NCBI RefSeq assembly: GCF_963678975.1
Contig: NC_089272.1
Span: 46,086,032 to 46,150,031 of the forward strand
From: Dysidea avara
Lineage: Eukaryota > Porifera > Demospongiae > Dictyoceratida > Dysideidae
Direction: 5' to 3'
Length of the DNA: 64,000 bases
Positions 35,437-46,344 of the stretch are shown here, one piece after another (positions within the stretch are counted from its first letter, which is position 1; each line of letters opens with the position of its first letter). The notes under the pieces were generated by a model. It made no database searches. It was not told the DNA's origin and saw only the letters and a list, made by a program, of their open reading frames with translations. The position numbers and the translations under genes were made by a program.

Positions 35437-36046
35437 TTACGGTCTTGCAGAGAGGACCATTAAGACAGTAAAAATGTATAGTGCTGACCCCTACATGGCT
35501 CTCTTGAGTTTTCACACAACACCTATACCTGGTGCAAATTCAGTCCTGCTGAGTTGCTGATGGGAAGGAAACTGAAAACTGATGTTCCCAATCTCAAAAC
35601 TGAATTTACTCCTCAATGGCCATACATACACACTTTCAGAGAGAAAAACAAGGAATACAAGAAGGCTCAAAAACAAATATGACCAACGACATAAGACAAG
35701 TTATCAAGATCCACTGCCTCCAGATTCGCCCTGAGTGTGAATTAGAACAGGGAATGATCAGCCAACACCAGGAAATGTTGTCTCCCCAGCTGAAACCCCT
35801 CCATCATATATTGTAGAGACACCAAATGGGGAATTGAGAAGGACACACTATCACCTCACAGAAAGGTCCCTCGTTATAACTTGGTTTCGCTTCGGAGTAA
35901 CCCTGAGACCTCCAGATAGATTGAGGCCATAATGTGGAAGGGGAGATGTGGTGTGACTGGACTTTTGTATCAATGTGATTTATGTATGATTGTTGTACAC
36001 ATGTTGTTCTACGCATGTGCGATTAATGTATTCCAATTATTGTCAA
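35437..36046 (+). pseudogene. Ty3/gypsy-like integrase C-terminal remnant inserted in the duplicated block
   Basis: Frames with several shifts read AERTIKTVKN, DPYMALLSFHTTPIPGAN, AELLMGRKLKTDVPNL and FREKNKEYKKAQKQI, then PSYIVETPNGELRRT. This is the end of a K02A2.6/gypsy-type integrase and its C-terminal tail, followed by non-coding sequence. Its borders are given by the point where the alignment between the two duplicated blocks breaks. No LTRs were identified. Confidence 0.65.
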
Positions 36047-36130
36047 TCTCACAGGTCACCCCTTTGTCAATGGTGTTGTATAGAGATGGCAGATTTAAGT
36101 GTCTCAATCTGTCGTGGTGAGGAGGAAATT
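36047..36130. repeat. Duplicated non-coding block, copy 2 (right part)
   Basis: GTATAGAGATGGCAGATTTA and GGAAATTTTAGGAAACA align with 3097-3196 of copy 1, directly after the gypsy remnant. Confidence 0.7.
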
Positions 36131-36829
36131 TTAGGAAACAAAAAGCATGTACCCACAGCTGGACTATATAATACTGTGGAGGCTGTGGTGCATGTACCTG
36201 GTTTAAAAATTGTTGGACTCATTCTTACATGCATTAACAAATCCATATTGCATTGATATTTTGTGTATGCTCATATTTCCTGCATGTCAAATCAAAATGC
36301 TCCAGATTGGAAGTATATAGTTTGATATCCACATTGCAAAAAAGTTTGAAATTACGTGTAGTTTATACAGTATTTCAATTCTGCAGTGATTTGTCTTGTG
36401 CTTATTTATTAAAAACAAAAAATTGTCACACATAAACTATGTAGATGTAGATGTCTGTGTCCATTGTTTTGCTATATGCCTAGTCACATGCAGTACAATT
36501 ATAACACCTTAATATGCAGCCCTAAGACACTGACAGCTGCATCTAATCACATTATGGCCATATACACGTAAGTATCCAAAAATATCTTTACTCCATAACT
36601 TGTATGACATAGTCAATAATTCTACTAGAGGTGCTGAATGTTGACTAAATAAATGATAGTACACACAATGTGATGATAAGTTACAAGTTATGAAAGTTTC
36701 AAAAAGTAGGCAAGTTTCATAATGGCAAAAATACAACTGCAATGCAAATGGCAATGCAGAGCTACAGTATGTAAAACTAAGTGTATATGTATGTGTGTCA
36801 CACTATCGTGTTTAATGAAATCTCTGCTG
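36131..36829 (-). other. Presumed 3' flank/UTR of FN3 gene 1
   Basis: The part from about 36540 to 36829 aligns with 60950-61287, the 3' flank of FN3 gene 2 (shared ATAACTTGTATG, CATAGTCAATAA, GTACAATGTGATGA-like blocks). The tandem duplication therefore included the 3' untranslated region. 36131-36530 shows nothing recognisable. Confidence 0.5.
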
Positions 36830-36986
36830 TTACTGCTGGTTCTTTGTGGTTCCATCTCCCTCTTTCTGGCCTACTGCAACAGAATGTTTCTGTTGTTCTT
36901 GTTGTTGCTGATTTGCAGAGTTGGAAGTATATGTGGGGTTATCAAAAGTACACCTTGAGTCAAAAACCTCATATTGCTGATGATTC
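36830..36986 (-). CDS. FN3 receptor gene 1, terminal exon (cytoplasmic tail)
   Basis: After an acceptor (TTTTGTCTAG) at 36987, the exon starts in phase 2, matching the phase-2 donor of the membrane exon at 43330. It encodes a 51-residue tail: RNHQQYEVFDSR, then FDNPTYTSNSAN, then a Gln-rich stretch ending TTKNQQ and TAA at 36830. DNPTY is an NPxY motif of the type bound by PTB domains or used for clathrin-mediated uptake. The paralogous exon at 61288-61441 has NNPAY in the same place, so the motif is retained in both copies. An intron of about 6.3 kb separates it from the previous exon. Confidence 0.75.
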
Positions 36987-38116
36987 CTAGACAAAATAAA
37001 TAGCATGCAGTTATATAGCATTCATTACATTTCTAACTAAATACTGTTGAGTACTTCAATAACAACAAACACAATTTGCTTTTGTTTCATTGTAAATCAT
37101 CCGAAAAAAAATTTTTACATGAAAATTTTATCATGAATCCTTTTTTGCATGAAAATAATGCAAATTATGGTACCATGCATAAACAGTAAATAAATTGTTG
37201 ACTGCTCTATTAGAGTATCTTGACCTCAAAAAGTGGAGTGGCCTGTAAAATAAGAGTGGAGGGACTCTAGCCCCGTCCTGTTATGCTGTACAAAATGCAA
37301 ACTATGAGGTGACTGAGATAAGATGAATAGCATACTTTACTTGAGATCAGGGGTGGGCAAGGGGGTTGCAGCCCCAAGCTGTCAGAAATTATTCCCTTTA
37401 AAACTAGTTGTCATTAAACAGTTATGCTGATTGCATTATACTAACTATACAAATGATTAGCTACCTACAATTCCACTAGTGAATCAACTGCATGGATTCT
37501 ACTATAAATGCATCAAGATTGATATACTCTAATAAAGCAGTCACCCTAATAGTATAGTCAACAAATAAATATTAATGCTGACATCACTCTCAGATTCAAT
37601 CTTGAGAATCTACTCCTCAAAAATTTCCTGGATGGAGGAAGCATGCCCCCAGATCCATACATAGGGCAACTGGATACTAATATAAATGCCTTAAGATCAT
37701 GATACCCAATAGAGCAGTCACCCTAATACAACAATCAAGCTAATAACTGAAGCCACTCCTTGATTCAAGGTTTAATTTTCAAATTTCCTGGGAGCACATG
37801 CCGCCCAGAACCCCCTGAGTTGGCATGCTTCACATGTTAGTGTGTTTTGTACACGAAGGAATGTTATCCTCTGGCTTTATCCCAACCCCATCCTCCTCCC
37901 CCCCCCTCCTTAAAAAAGGAATCTCATCCGCTCCTGCTTGAGATGTGCCGAATATATTAGACATTGAGGCAGGCATGATGATTCTCATTATTCATTACCT
38001 ATTGAATACAAATTTGAATACAAAGCTCGATTTAAATGAACCATAATAATTATATTTCATTTAATTTTAAAGCTAATAAAAATTTTTAATTCTCTGATTA
38101 AACATTACATTTATAT
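36987..38116. other. Intron of FN3 gene 1, left part
   Basis: Non-coding. Contains three sites of the TACTCTAATAGAGCAGTCA motif or its inverse (about 37200, 37525, 37710), each beside GGAGGGACTC- or CCCTAATAG-type sequence, and a C-run at 37895. Confidence 0.55.
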
Positions 38117-39301
38117 TAGTGTTGCACCGATAATTGGTTCGATAATCGATATCGGGCCGATATTGGCTACTAGCCGATTAATCGGTTTTGACTAAATCAA
38201 GAGCGATGATAATCTCCACTGTGCTGTATAGTATAATGATGTGGGGGAGGCTAGACATAAGTTATTTGGCATTTTAATTAAGTTATGTGTTGATGGTTTA
38301 GATGTGACTACAAGCCATGCCCATAATAAACTGTCAGGGTTTAGGCCATGCCCAACAGTAAACTGAGGTGTTTAGGTTTCTATGTATAACCAGCCACTTG
38401 TCTCAGCTGTATAGCAATAGTAAAATGTACTTAAACCTGTTTACCATGAGTAACTTTTACTTGTGGTAGTGTAAATCGCCAATTATCGGCACCATTTCAT
38501 CACGCAATTGTAATTCCTTAATTCAATGGCATATGAACTTCCGGTTTGAACCATTTAACAGAGCAGTCATTCGTCTCTTAGCCCATCAAATTTTAATTAT
38601 CTCATGTGAATGAACGTCTTGTTATGAGGAAAATTGCAATGCCTATCGTGTGCCAATTATCGGCATGGGGTACCTATTATCGGCAACTGTACTTCCCCGA
38701 TTGACCAATTATCGGCACAATGTGCGATTTTGTGTGTAACTCCATGATGGCTTGTTGGTTCATTGTGAAATTTTTATGGGAGGTGCAGTCCTTGGATAAC
38801 TCCATTAACAGAAGTTGTACGAAGATGAGGCCAGCCGTTCGAGAGATATTCAGGTTAGATGTAAAAGCATACTGGTTTCCAATACAAAATTATTTATACG
38901 TGATTCCACATGATGCTTAACCAGAATGGCTTGTATAGCGCTTTAACAACAATAATCACTGAATGAAAACGATTCTAAGAAATGTTTTAGAGGATATAAC
39001 AGCCCATTGCGGAACTTGGTAGCCTCCATAAATTGTACCCTGTAGCCTCTATAGTTTACAAGTGCCGATAATTGGTACCTGCTGATAATTGGCGACTTAC
39101 GCTATACATCAAACTTTACATTTTAGCTTAGAATGAGCTGTATATCAATGGTTATGTCACTAATATGATTCATTTAATAATGATGAGGATGAGTGTTAGT
39201 GTTATTAGTGTATATCGGATTGGTTATCGGTATCGGTTAATTCTGTTGCTTAATATCGGTTATCGGAATAACCGGCTAATTTGGATATCGGTGCAACACT
39301 A
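38117..39301. mobile_element. hAT-like element with TAGTGTTGCACCGATA ends
   Basis: The left end TAGTGTTGCACCGATA and its inverse at the right (TATCGGTGCAACACTA) are flanked by a perfect 8-bp duplication ATTTATAT (38109-38116 and 39302-39309). Subterminal regions are rich in ATCGG/CCGAT words. It has no transposase, and contains a second inverted-repeat element at 38467-39104. Confidence 0.85.
38467..39104. mobile_element. Short terminal-inverted-repeat element, copy 2, nested in the hAT-like element
   Basis: The ends TAGTGTAAATCGCCAATTAT and the inverse of TAGCGTAAGTCGCCAATTAT match the element at 55-566, and much of the interior aligns (GCTTAACCAGAATGGCT, GAAAACGATTCTAAGAAATG). Extra copies of CCAATTATCGGCA occur inside. 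Confidence 0.6.
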
Positions 39302-39369
39302 ATTTATATATATATATATATTAACCATAAGTCAATGAGTATTTTAAGCTATGAATTTATGCAAAAATG

Positions 39370-39730
39370 CAGGGCCGCCCAGAGAAATTAAGGGGCCCAG
39401 GGCAAAAGTTAAAGTGGGGCCCCCAGGTTTCGCATTCTGAATCACAACTTCACCCAAGCTGTAAGTTGAAGACCAAGAAAAAAGGTCATTACATGCTGAT
39501 AATGACAATAGCTGCCCCTCATCAACCATATCTCCTTCTTTATAAGCTTGCTAAACTACTCCTCTGAAGAATACTGTAACTGCTCTATTAGAGTATCTGG
39601 ATCAGACTGCTCTATTAGAGTATATAGGTCTTTTAAACATGTATTCAAGGGGCCCCTCCTGGGGCCCCTTTCAGGCTGGGGCCCGGGGAAAAATGCCCCA
39701 CCCACCCCTCCCCCCCCGTGGGCGGCCTTG
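39370..39730. mobile_element. hAT MITE with CAGGGCCGCCCA ends
   Basis: 361 bp between perfect 8-bp duplications CAAAAATG (39362-39369 and 39731-39738). The ends are CAGGGCCGCCCA and the inverse of CAAGGCCGCCCA. The subterminal G/C-rich runs are GGGGCCC-type. It has no coding capacity, and holds two CTCTATTAGAG motifs (about 39583 and 39609). Confidence 0.9.
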
Positions 39731-39894
39731 CAAAAATGTTTAGTTTTTGCATGTCTAGTTTACCTTTTGGATTGTAAATATTGCACTTTGTTGTTCATTA
39801 AAGGTGCTTGCTGATATTTGAAGCTGTTTAAGTGCCAGCCCAGAAACCACATGCAGCTGTTGCATATTACTACGTATCCATGTTAATATGTACT

Positions 39895-40030
39895 GAGGTT
39901 TTCACTAGCGTTCAAATCTGCGTGATGCTGTGCATGAGTGCGTAGCAGTTAGTGTGATTGCACACTCAACATTTTGCCATTACGCTTTCACGCACGGCGT
40001 CATGCAGATTCGAACGCTGGTGAAAACCTC
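39895..40030. mobile_element. Small palindromic MITE
   Basis: 136 bp with inverted ends GAGGTTTTCACTAGCGTTC and GAACGCTGGTGAAAACCTC. It is flanked by ACT on both sides, a possible 3-bp duplication. Non-coding. Confidence 0.75.
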
Positions 40031-42939
40031 ACTATCCATGTTAAGCGCCCGTGTTTTGCGCCAGAGAACACGAGGAAGAGCAGCATGTTTTTTACTTTAA
40101 AATCATCACTGAAGTGTTAGCAAATGATTGTCTGATGGATCAAGAGTTACACTAGCACGAATTAGTCTAAAATTAAGTGTTATTTAAGGTGACAAGTGTG
40201 AACGTATGTTTCGCTTGTAGCCAACATGCATTCATGCCTTGTTTTCTCGAGTAATAGGGTATGCTGGTAGTTTGTATTGTAATTGTAAGCTGCTTATGTA
40301 GGGGACTATGGTACTAGCTGGAATCACAAGGCGTTACAAGCTGCTGCTGATGGTGTGCCTAGCGTAACCTATTCAAGAGCAATTTGCTGGAGACTCCAGC
40401 CATAGCAAGAAACTGTTCCCATGTGTGAAGAAGAGAAAACAGAGCTTCTTTGTGTTTAGACCAGCATTTATGACATGTTATTTTGAAAAAAAGTTGGTGA
40501 TTGCGGTTAATAAGAATTTGTGTGGTTATTATATCAATAATGTCGGGCACACGTAATCTTTACACATGTTTACTGAAAAATAAAACTAGTTTTTGAGTGA
40601 TAGTCATAAACGCTTCAAATTTAGCATGGAGATAGACAGATAAATTCTCTACAGGACTATAAAAAAGATTTTGTCCATAGAACTATGGCTTCGCAAGTAA
40701 TGGCGATGGAAACACGAGGGTTTGGTTAGTGAAACACACTTTCAGTGCTTACTTATTATCAATGTAAGCTATGGATTAATACTTTTCATAAATATGTGAG
40801 TTAGCACGATTTCCAGTGCTCTCTCTAGTGGTAAAGATGAAGAACTAGTTTCGATTTAAGCGCTCTGGAAAGAATCTCACGTAGCTATAGAATGGTAAAG
40901 GCTAGCAAAATTCTGTTTGATTTGTGTAGAAGAGAAAAGGAAAAACTACCAATATAAGTACCATATGGATTCATTTTACACGGTGTTTGGTTGTACAAAT
41001 CATGTATTGTATGGCTTCAAATATCTGTGAGCACCCTTAATAATATTATTGTTAATTGCTATGAACTAACTAACTGTATGCGATGAGAGGTAGTTGAAAA
41101 ACCAAAGACACATGTATATTTATGAGTCATTTGAATTGTCATTAGAATTTATGAGACTAATACTGAAAATTGTGTGAAAATATTACTTATGGGTTGATGA
41201 CCCTAGACAGATAAAATAGATTGGTATATACAACTTTATTAATGGTTTTTAGAGGCTGTTTAAAGTAAAGTTTGGAAGTTCATTGTAAATGAAACAGTAT
41301 TTGAAGAGTAATAAGTATTTTTTCTAAGAAGTTTTAGGCCAAGTGTGTTATTCAAGCTGCAATTTAAAAGCTGCAGCCACCACGTCTCCTGCACAATACT
41401 GCCAATAACTTTTAAAACAATAAAATAATCTGTTCATCAGCAAATTTGTACTGTTAGTTTTCAAGATGTTAATACAACGCCATGGTGGTTTATATGCAGT
41501 AGTCCACAAATTATCGTGGTTATTCACAATACATAATGGCAATCCATAAACACGTTTATATGCTCTTGGATATTTTGAAAGACTTCGGATGACACATAAG
41601 TTATGGTAATATCACACAGGAGTAGAATATCTTCATGAGTCTGAGGCAAAGCTGAAGCTGATAATAAGTATCAATTACTAAGATATCCTACAACTGTTTT
41701 GATATTACTATACTGGCTTACATCTAAGTGAAAGACATGTGGGTACTTTGATGTATACAGTTTTGTAATCAGCTTGCATAAATGTGTTACCATAGAGTCA
41801 GGTTATTAAGCACATGCGCTAAAATTTTCAGAGAAAACTTTTATAAAAATCATACGTGCATGCACCTAGTATGGTAATTATTTCCCAGGCAATAACTACC
41901 ACACATTTCCAGTAAATTCTTCGATGTATGGCTTTACATAATCATGCACTTAAACAAAATATATAGTTAATACAGTTATAGATACAATAACTCTGAGTCA
42001 TGTTTACTTTCACTTGTGCATTAATTTTTGTTTGAAGGCTTGTTAATTTAAACTTTTAAGCTTTACAAATAAAAAAACAATAATCATTAGCTATAATTAT
42101 TTCTTTTAACTATCAATAGTTTTTTAGAGTATTGCTACTAATCTTTTGTGTGTAAAATAAATTAACATCACAAGGAAATTAAAGCTTCAAAATCAGGAAT
42201 GTGCAGCTAAAAGTTTGGATTTGCAGGTAAAATATTTTCATATGATTTACGTAAATGACTGCTCTATTAGAGTATTTCGATCTTGTATAGAAAGTTGCAT
42301 ACGAAAATTATTTTACAATGAAAAAAAACAAATTATGGTACTCTAATACACAGTAAACATTCTAATAGAACAATTGTAAAATCATACAGTAATAAACTAC
42401 TTTAATAGCATTCAGGTAGAACTATATCCTATTACTGGTGTATTTAACAATTTGTGCTACTTCATATAATCAGGCACCCAGTTATATAGGTGGTGGAAGG
42501 GGATCGATAGGGGGAGAGGGGTTGCTCCAGCACACCCAATTCTAAAGGAGCTATCACATGAAATCCTGTTTCCAGAAAAGATCAAGATATTCTTATAGAG
42601 CAGTCACCCCAATAGAGCAGTCACCCCAATAGAGCAGTCACCCTTAATCAACAGTCAATCATGTATGCTTCTCATGCTGAGTGTGCTCCACACATCAATA
42701 CTACCTGCAAAAATTTGGGCACCCCCAATATTAGGAAAGCTGTTCACAGAGTGTTGCATAAAAAAGTGCAAAGGTTACATTTATGCAACTTTCTAATGAA
42801 AGTTTTGTTGCTAATTAATTGGTACAACTAGCAAGAGTGATGAAACTAGGTACTAGGAACAACACCCAACTATCACAGTTGGCTTGTTGTTTCTTTTGAG
42901 AAAAAAAATTTATTTTAACTGTTTTCTCAGAATACATAC
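40031..42939. other. Intron of FN3 gene 1, right part
   Basis: No gene was recognised. At 42590-42645 three tandem copies of a 17-bp unit (CCCAATAGAGCAGTCAC) follow a single motif at 42257, and another half motif lies at 42341. The rest is plain AT-rich sequence. Confidence 0.55.
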
Positions 42940-43221
42940 ATACATTACATACATACACACATACGTACGTACGTACATATGCACGTACATACATACATGC
43001 ATGCATACATACATACATACATACATACATACATACATACATACATACATACATACATACATACATACATACATACATACATACATACATACATACATAC
43101 ATACATACATACATACATACATACATACATACATACATACATACATACATACATACATACATACATACATACATACATACATACATACATACATACATAC
43201 ATACATACATACATACATACA

Positions 43222-43252
<31 letters not shown>
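42940..43252. repeat. (ATAC)n tetranucleotide microsatellite
   Basis: About 240 bp of uninterrupted ATAC repeats, preceded by variant ACGT/ATGC-containing units. It lies in the intron just after the membrane exon of FN3 gene 1. The long YVCM/YIHT frames on both strands are by-products. Confidence 0.98.
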
Positions 43253-43253
<1 letters not shown>

Positions 43254-43329
43254 CACAGATTACACATGTAGATGCATAACCCTATTAAATTCCATAGATA
43301 CACAATTACAATGGTATATGCATACAAAC

Positions 43330-43486
43330 CTGAACTTTCTGTTGCAGTAAATGCTTACACTGACAATAATGATAACTAAAGCTCCCAAAAATATCACTCC
43401 TGCAATAATTATACCAACCAGTGCCCCAATGCTAAGACTACCATCATCACCACCACCACCGCCACTATCAGCAGAACTTTGTAACA
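43330..43486 (-). CDS. FN3 receptor gene 1, transmembrane exon
   Basis: Acceptor TTGCTGCAG at 43487; phase-1 start, phase-2 end at TTCAG|GTTTGT. It encodes a Gly/Asp-rich stalk (SADSGGGGGDDGSL) and a membrane helix (ALVGIIIAGVIFLGALVIII), ending in basic CNRKF as a cytoplasmic stop-transfer signal. The topology is single-pass type I. The paralogous exon 62245-62437 has a longer Gly/Asp stalk but the same helix. Confidence 0.8.
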
Positions 43487-43582
43487 CTGCAGCAAAATAA
43501 TGATAGCTAATGATTATATGTATTACTGTAATTACATGACATCATATCAATATTAGCTTTGGAACAATATTTGTTTGCATAC

Positions 43583-43969
43583 CTTCAATATATTCACTGT
43601 TTATAACAGTATTTGTTTCACCTGTGGTCACACCAACCTCCACGGAATATTTGGCACTCCTGTCCAAATTATTAAAAACAGCAAAATTGTTAGTAGTTGT
43701 CAGTGAAACAGCATTAGATTGTCTTCGTTGACGATCTTCAGTAGCTAGAAGAAGAGTCGCTCTGTATTTAGGGAATCCTTGAGCTTCAAAGAGACTTAAT
43801 GGCGTCCAGGTCACATTAATCGAAGTGGCACTTATGTAGTTGACTTTGATGTTCTCTGGTGGTTTAGTTGGTGCCAGTTCTTCACTGAAGAATATAACAT
43901 AATGACCCAATACTCCCATACCAACACTGGTGAATGCCACTACTCTCACTTGATACGGGATACCTGGGT
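43583..43969 (-). CDS. FN3 receptor gene 1, juxtamembrane FN3 exon
   Basis: 387-bp symmetric phase 1-1 exon (acceptor TCATTGTAG at 43970, donor GAAG|GTATGC at 43582). It completes one FN3 domain (PYQVRVVAFTSVGMGVLG) and encodes a whole second one, starting PTKPPENIKVNYISATSINV, with TW at the core Trp position and SAKYSVEVGVTT as the conserved Tyr strand. It is about 80 per cent identical by eye to 62547-62933. An extracellular adhesion or ligand-binding role is inferred from the fold only. The exon itself is intact, although upstream exons of this gene carry frameshifts. Confidence 0.85.
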
Positions 43970-44273
43970 CTACAATGACAGATGATGTCATATGAATAGT
44001 TAAACACACACAATACCAAAGCATCAGTGTAAACAACAAACCAGTTCATCACTAATGACTGCAGAGGAACATAAAGTACCATCAAGCAACACTAAAATGC
44101 TTTACTATTTTCAAACAAGCATATACAGTATGTACCTTCTGTGAGTACACTGAATGCCTCATCTCAGTGGATATTAGTATATTATACACAAGTATATTTT
44201 AAGTAGGGAGGTCACCTACGCAACTATGATGATATACTAGTGGACATTTAATCCCTACTTCAGTCTAGACCCA
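43970..44273. other. Intron of FN3 gene 1
   Basis: Non-coding. The part at 44235-44273 forms an inverted pair with the start of repeat family X copy 2 (ACATTTAATCCCTAC versus TAGGGATTAAATGT). Confidence 0.5.
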
Positions 44274-44996
44274 TGACTAAATTAGGGATTAAATGTCTAC
44301 TACTATATCTACAGGTATAGGCAACCTCCCTTGTTTCCCTACTTTTTTCTATGGTCCCTAATCAAACCTAATATTTCCTATACTTGTTTGTTTGTTTATT
44401 TATTTTTTTGATGACTGGTGAACCCGCACATATCGCATCAAAAGAAAGAATGGTGTCAGAGTTACTGTTTTCATCTGAACATGTGCCCCAACTACCAATT
44501 AAGTGAAGTGGCCACTACACTTTGCTTTCAGATATGTTCAGTCTGTTACACAGCCTTACAAATGAAGGGCAGTAAGAGAAGCACCTCTGCAATCAATCCA
44601 GTCATCATGGAAAATATTTAATTCCCATTTAAAAACATAGGGAAGCCACTATGCACTACCACAAATTGACACCTTGGGCAGTTAGCAAAAAGAAATGGGA
44701 CACAAAGGAGGGAAAAAAGGTAATTTTATGATGCATTTATTATGAATACTGCAATATACCAAAAAGGCATCTGTCATACAGTATTGAAACAACAGGCCCA
44801 TAGCCTAAGCCGTTCACATTTGTTTGTAAGTCAGTCAGTCAGTTATCAGAAAATTCTATTTGAAAAAAGTTTCATAGCAACCTATTGGAAGCATTTGCAC
44901 TTTTGGGCTTGGTTATACCTGCCAAGGCACCATGAAGGTGTTGTGAGGCTAGTTTTGGGGTGATATTTTTGGCCAGAAAAGCCCAAATGTTCATGA
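44274..44996. repeat. Dispersed repeat family X, copy 2
   Basis: Aligns with 28122-29000; see that entry for shared blocks. It lies in the 13.6-kb intron of FN3 gene 1. A further short relative of the 3' part occurs at 45141-45250 (CAGTCACTCTGAAAACATTT, GGTGTTTGGTGATATT). Confidence 0.7.
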
Positions 44997-46344
44997 CCCC
45001 TAAACAGTACTATTGAGTACTATTGTACTGTATACTATTTTTGAGGTTATAAATTGGTCAAGGAATTTCTTCTACACGAAAAAAATTTTTCCAACTTTAT
45101 TGTCATCATTTACAATCTTTTCTCTGTTTCATGTTTTTGTAGGTAAAGGGTTTACAGTCACTCTGAAAACATTTATGGGCTTAGTTACGCATACGTGAGG
45201 CTGGTGTTTGGTGATATTTTAAGGCAAGAAAGCTCAAACCTCTATATGATCCTTACTATACAGTACTACTGCACTGTAAGGTCTATATTGTAGATGTACA
45301 TATATTCAAGTATACAAAACACCCTTGTGTTCTCTGTGAGGTTAGGGAAAACTTTTGAGGCTGAATATGCTGTTGTTACCTTCAACCTTGCACTATGTTG
45401 TTCTGTAAACTAGCTAAAACTGCAATGTGTACCCACTATAATCTTCTTAAATGCACTATGCAACAAATACTACAAGTGGGTGAAACCTTGTTAATAGGAC
45501 CACCTGTGGGACCCAAGATAGTTGACCCTATCAAGACACACGGTAGTGTGTCGTGCGGCCCAAGAAGCCGGCACGTAACACCCGTGAGTATATTGACAGG
45601 AAGAAAGAAAACGCAATTTTCGCACCTCCGTAGCTCTGTGCTTCCTTGATGAAACAAGACGATTTTTGCTGTGGACATGCTCTCCAACTGCAGCACTCCA
45701 CATTCCAAATTTGAGCGAAATCGCTTCGCGCGTTCCCGAGATATGCGACTTCAAAAATTGGCTCAGTTTCTTCGTTTTTTTTTTCTTCTTATTTTTCTTT
45801 TTCTTGTCGCACACTTACAAAAACTGCTATAAAACTCGAACGCCATATCCGATTGCCTTGAAATTTGGCACACAGAAGGGGGATATAAAGGCGCATCTCG
45901 GTACCAACTTTGGCTGGAATACAATAAACAGGCAAAGAGTTATGAGCGATTATTCACGAAAAATAACACCAATATGTTGTCACGCCTACAGGGTAAACCG
46001 CGTATGGGAAGAAGCTGAAAATTGGTGGGTGAATAGGTTAACTATTGAAACTCAAACCTTTTGTGGTTTGAAAGAAATCGAGCTAAAAACCAGGAAGATA
46101 CAACGAAAAAACCAACAGTGTGTAACAATTACGCAATCGAGATCAGCTAATAAAAAAATGACTGCTTGCCACGCCTACCAGATAAACCGCTTGGGGTAAT
46201 GCTTTGAAAATCGTTGTACAGATGGAGTAATCATCTTAGAAAGGCTCATCAATGGTGTAGAAGAATCAGACTTAAAGCCATGGAGTTATAACACGAAATC
46301 CAACTTGGTGCGGCAAGTGCGAGATCGAGATACTCTAATAGAGC

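Noticed and set aside
42815-43350. Long YVCM/YIHT open frames on both strands
   Set aside because: They are translations of an ATAC tetranucleotide microsatellite inside an intron.
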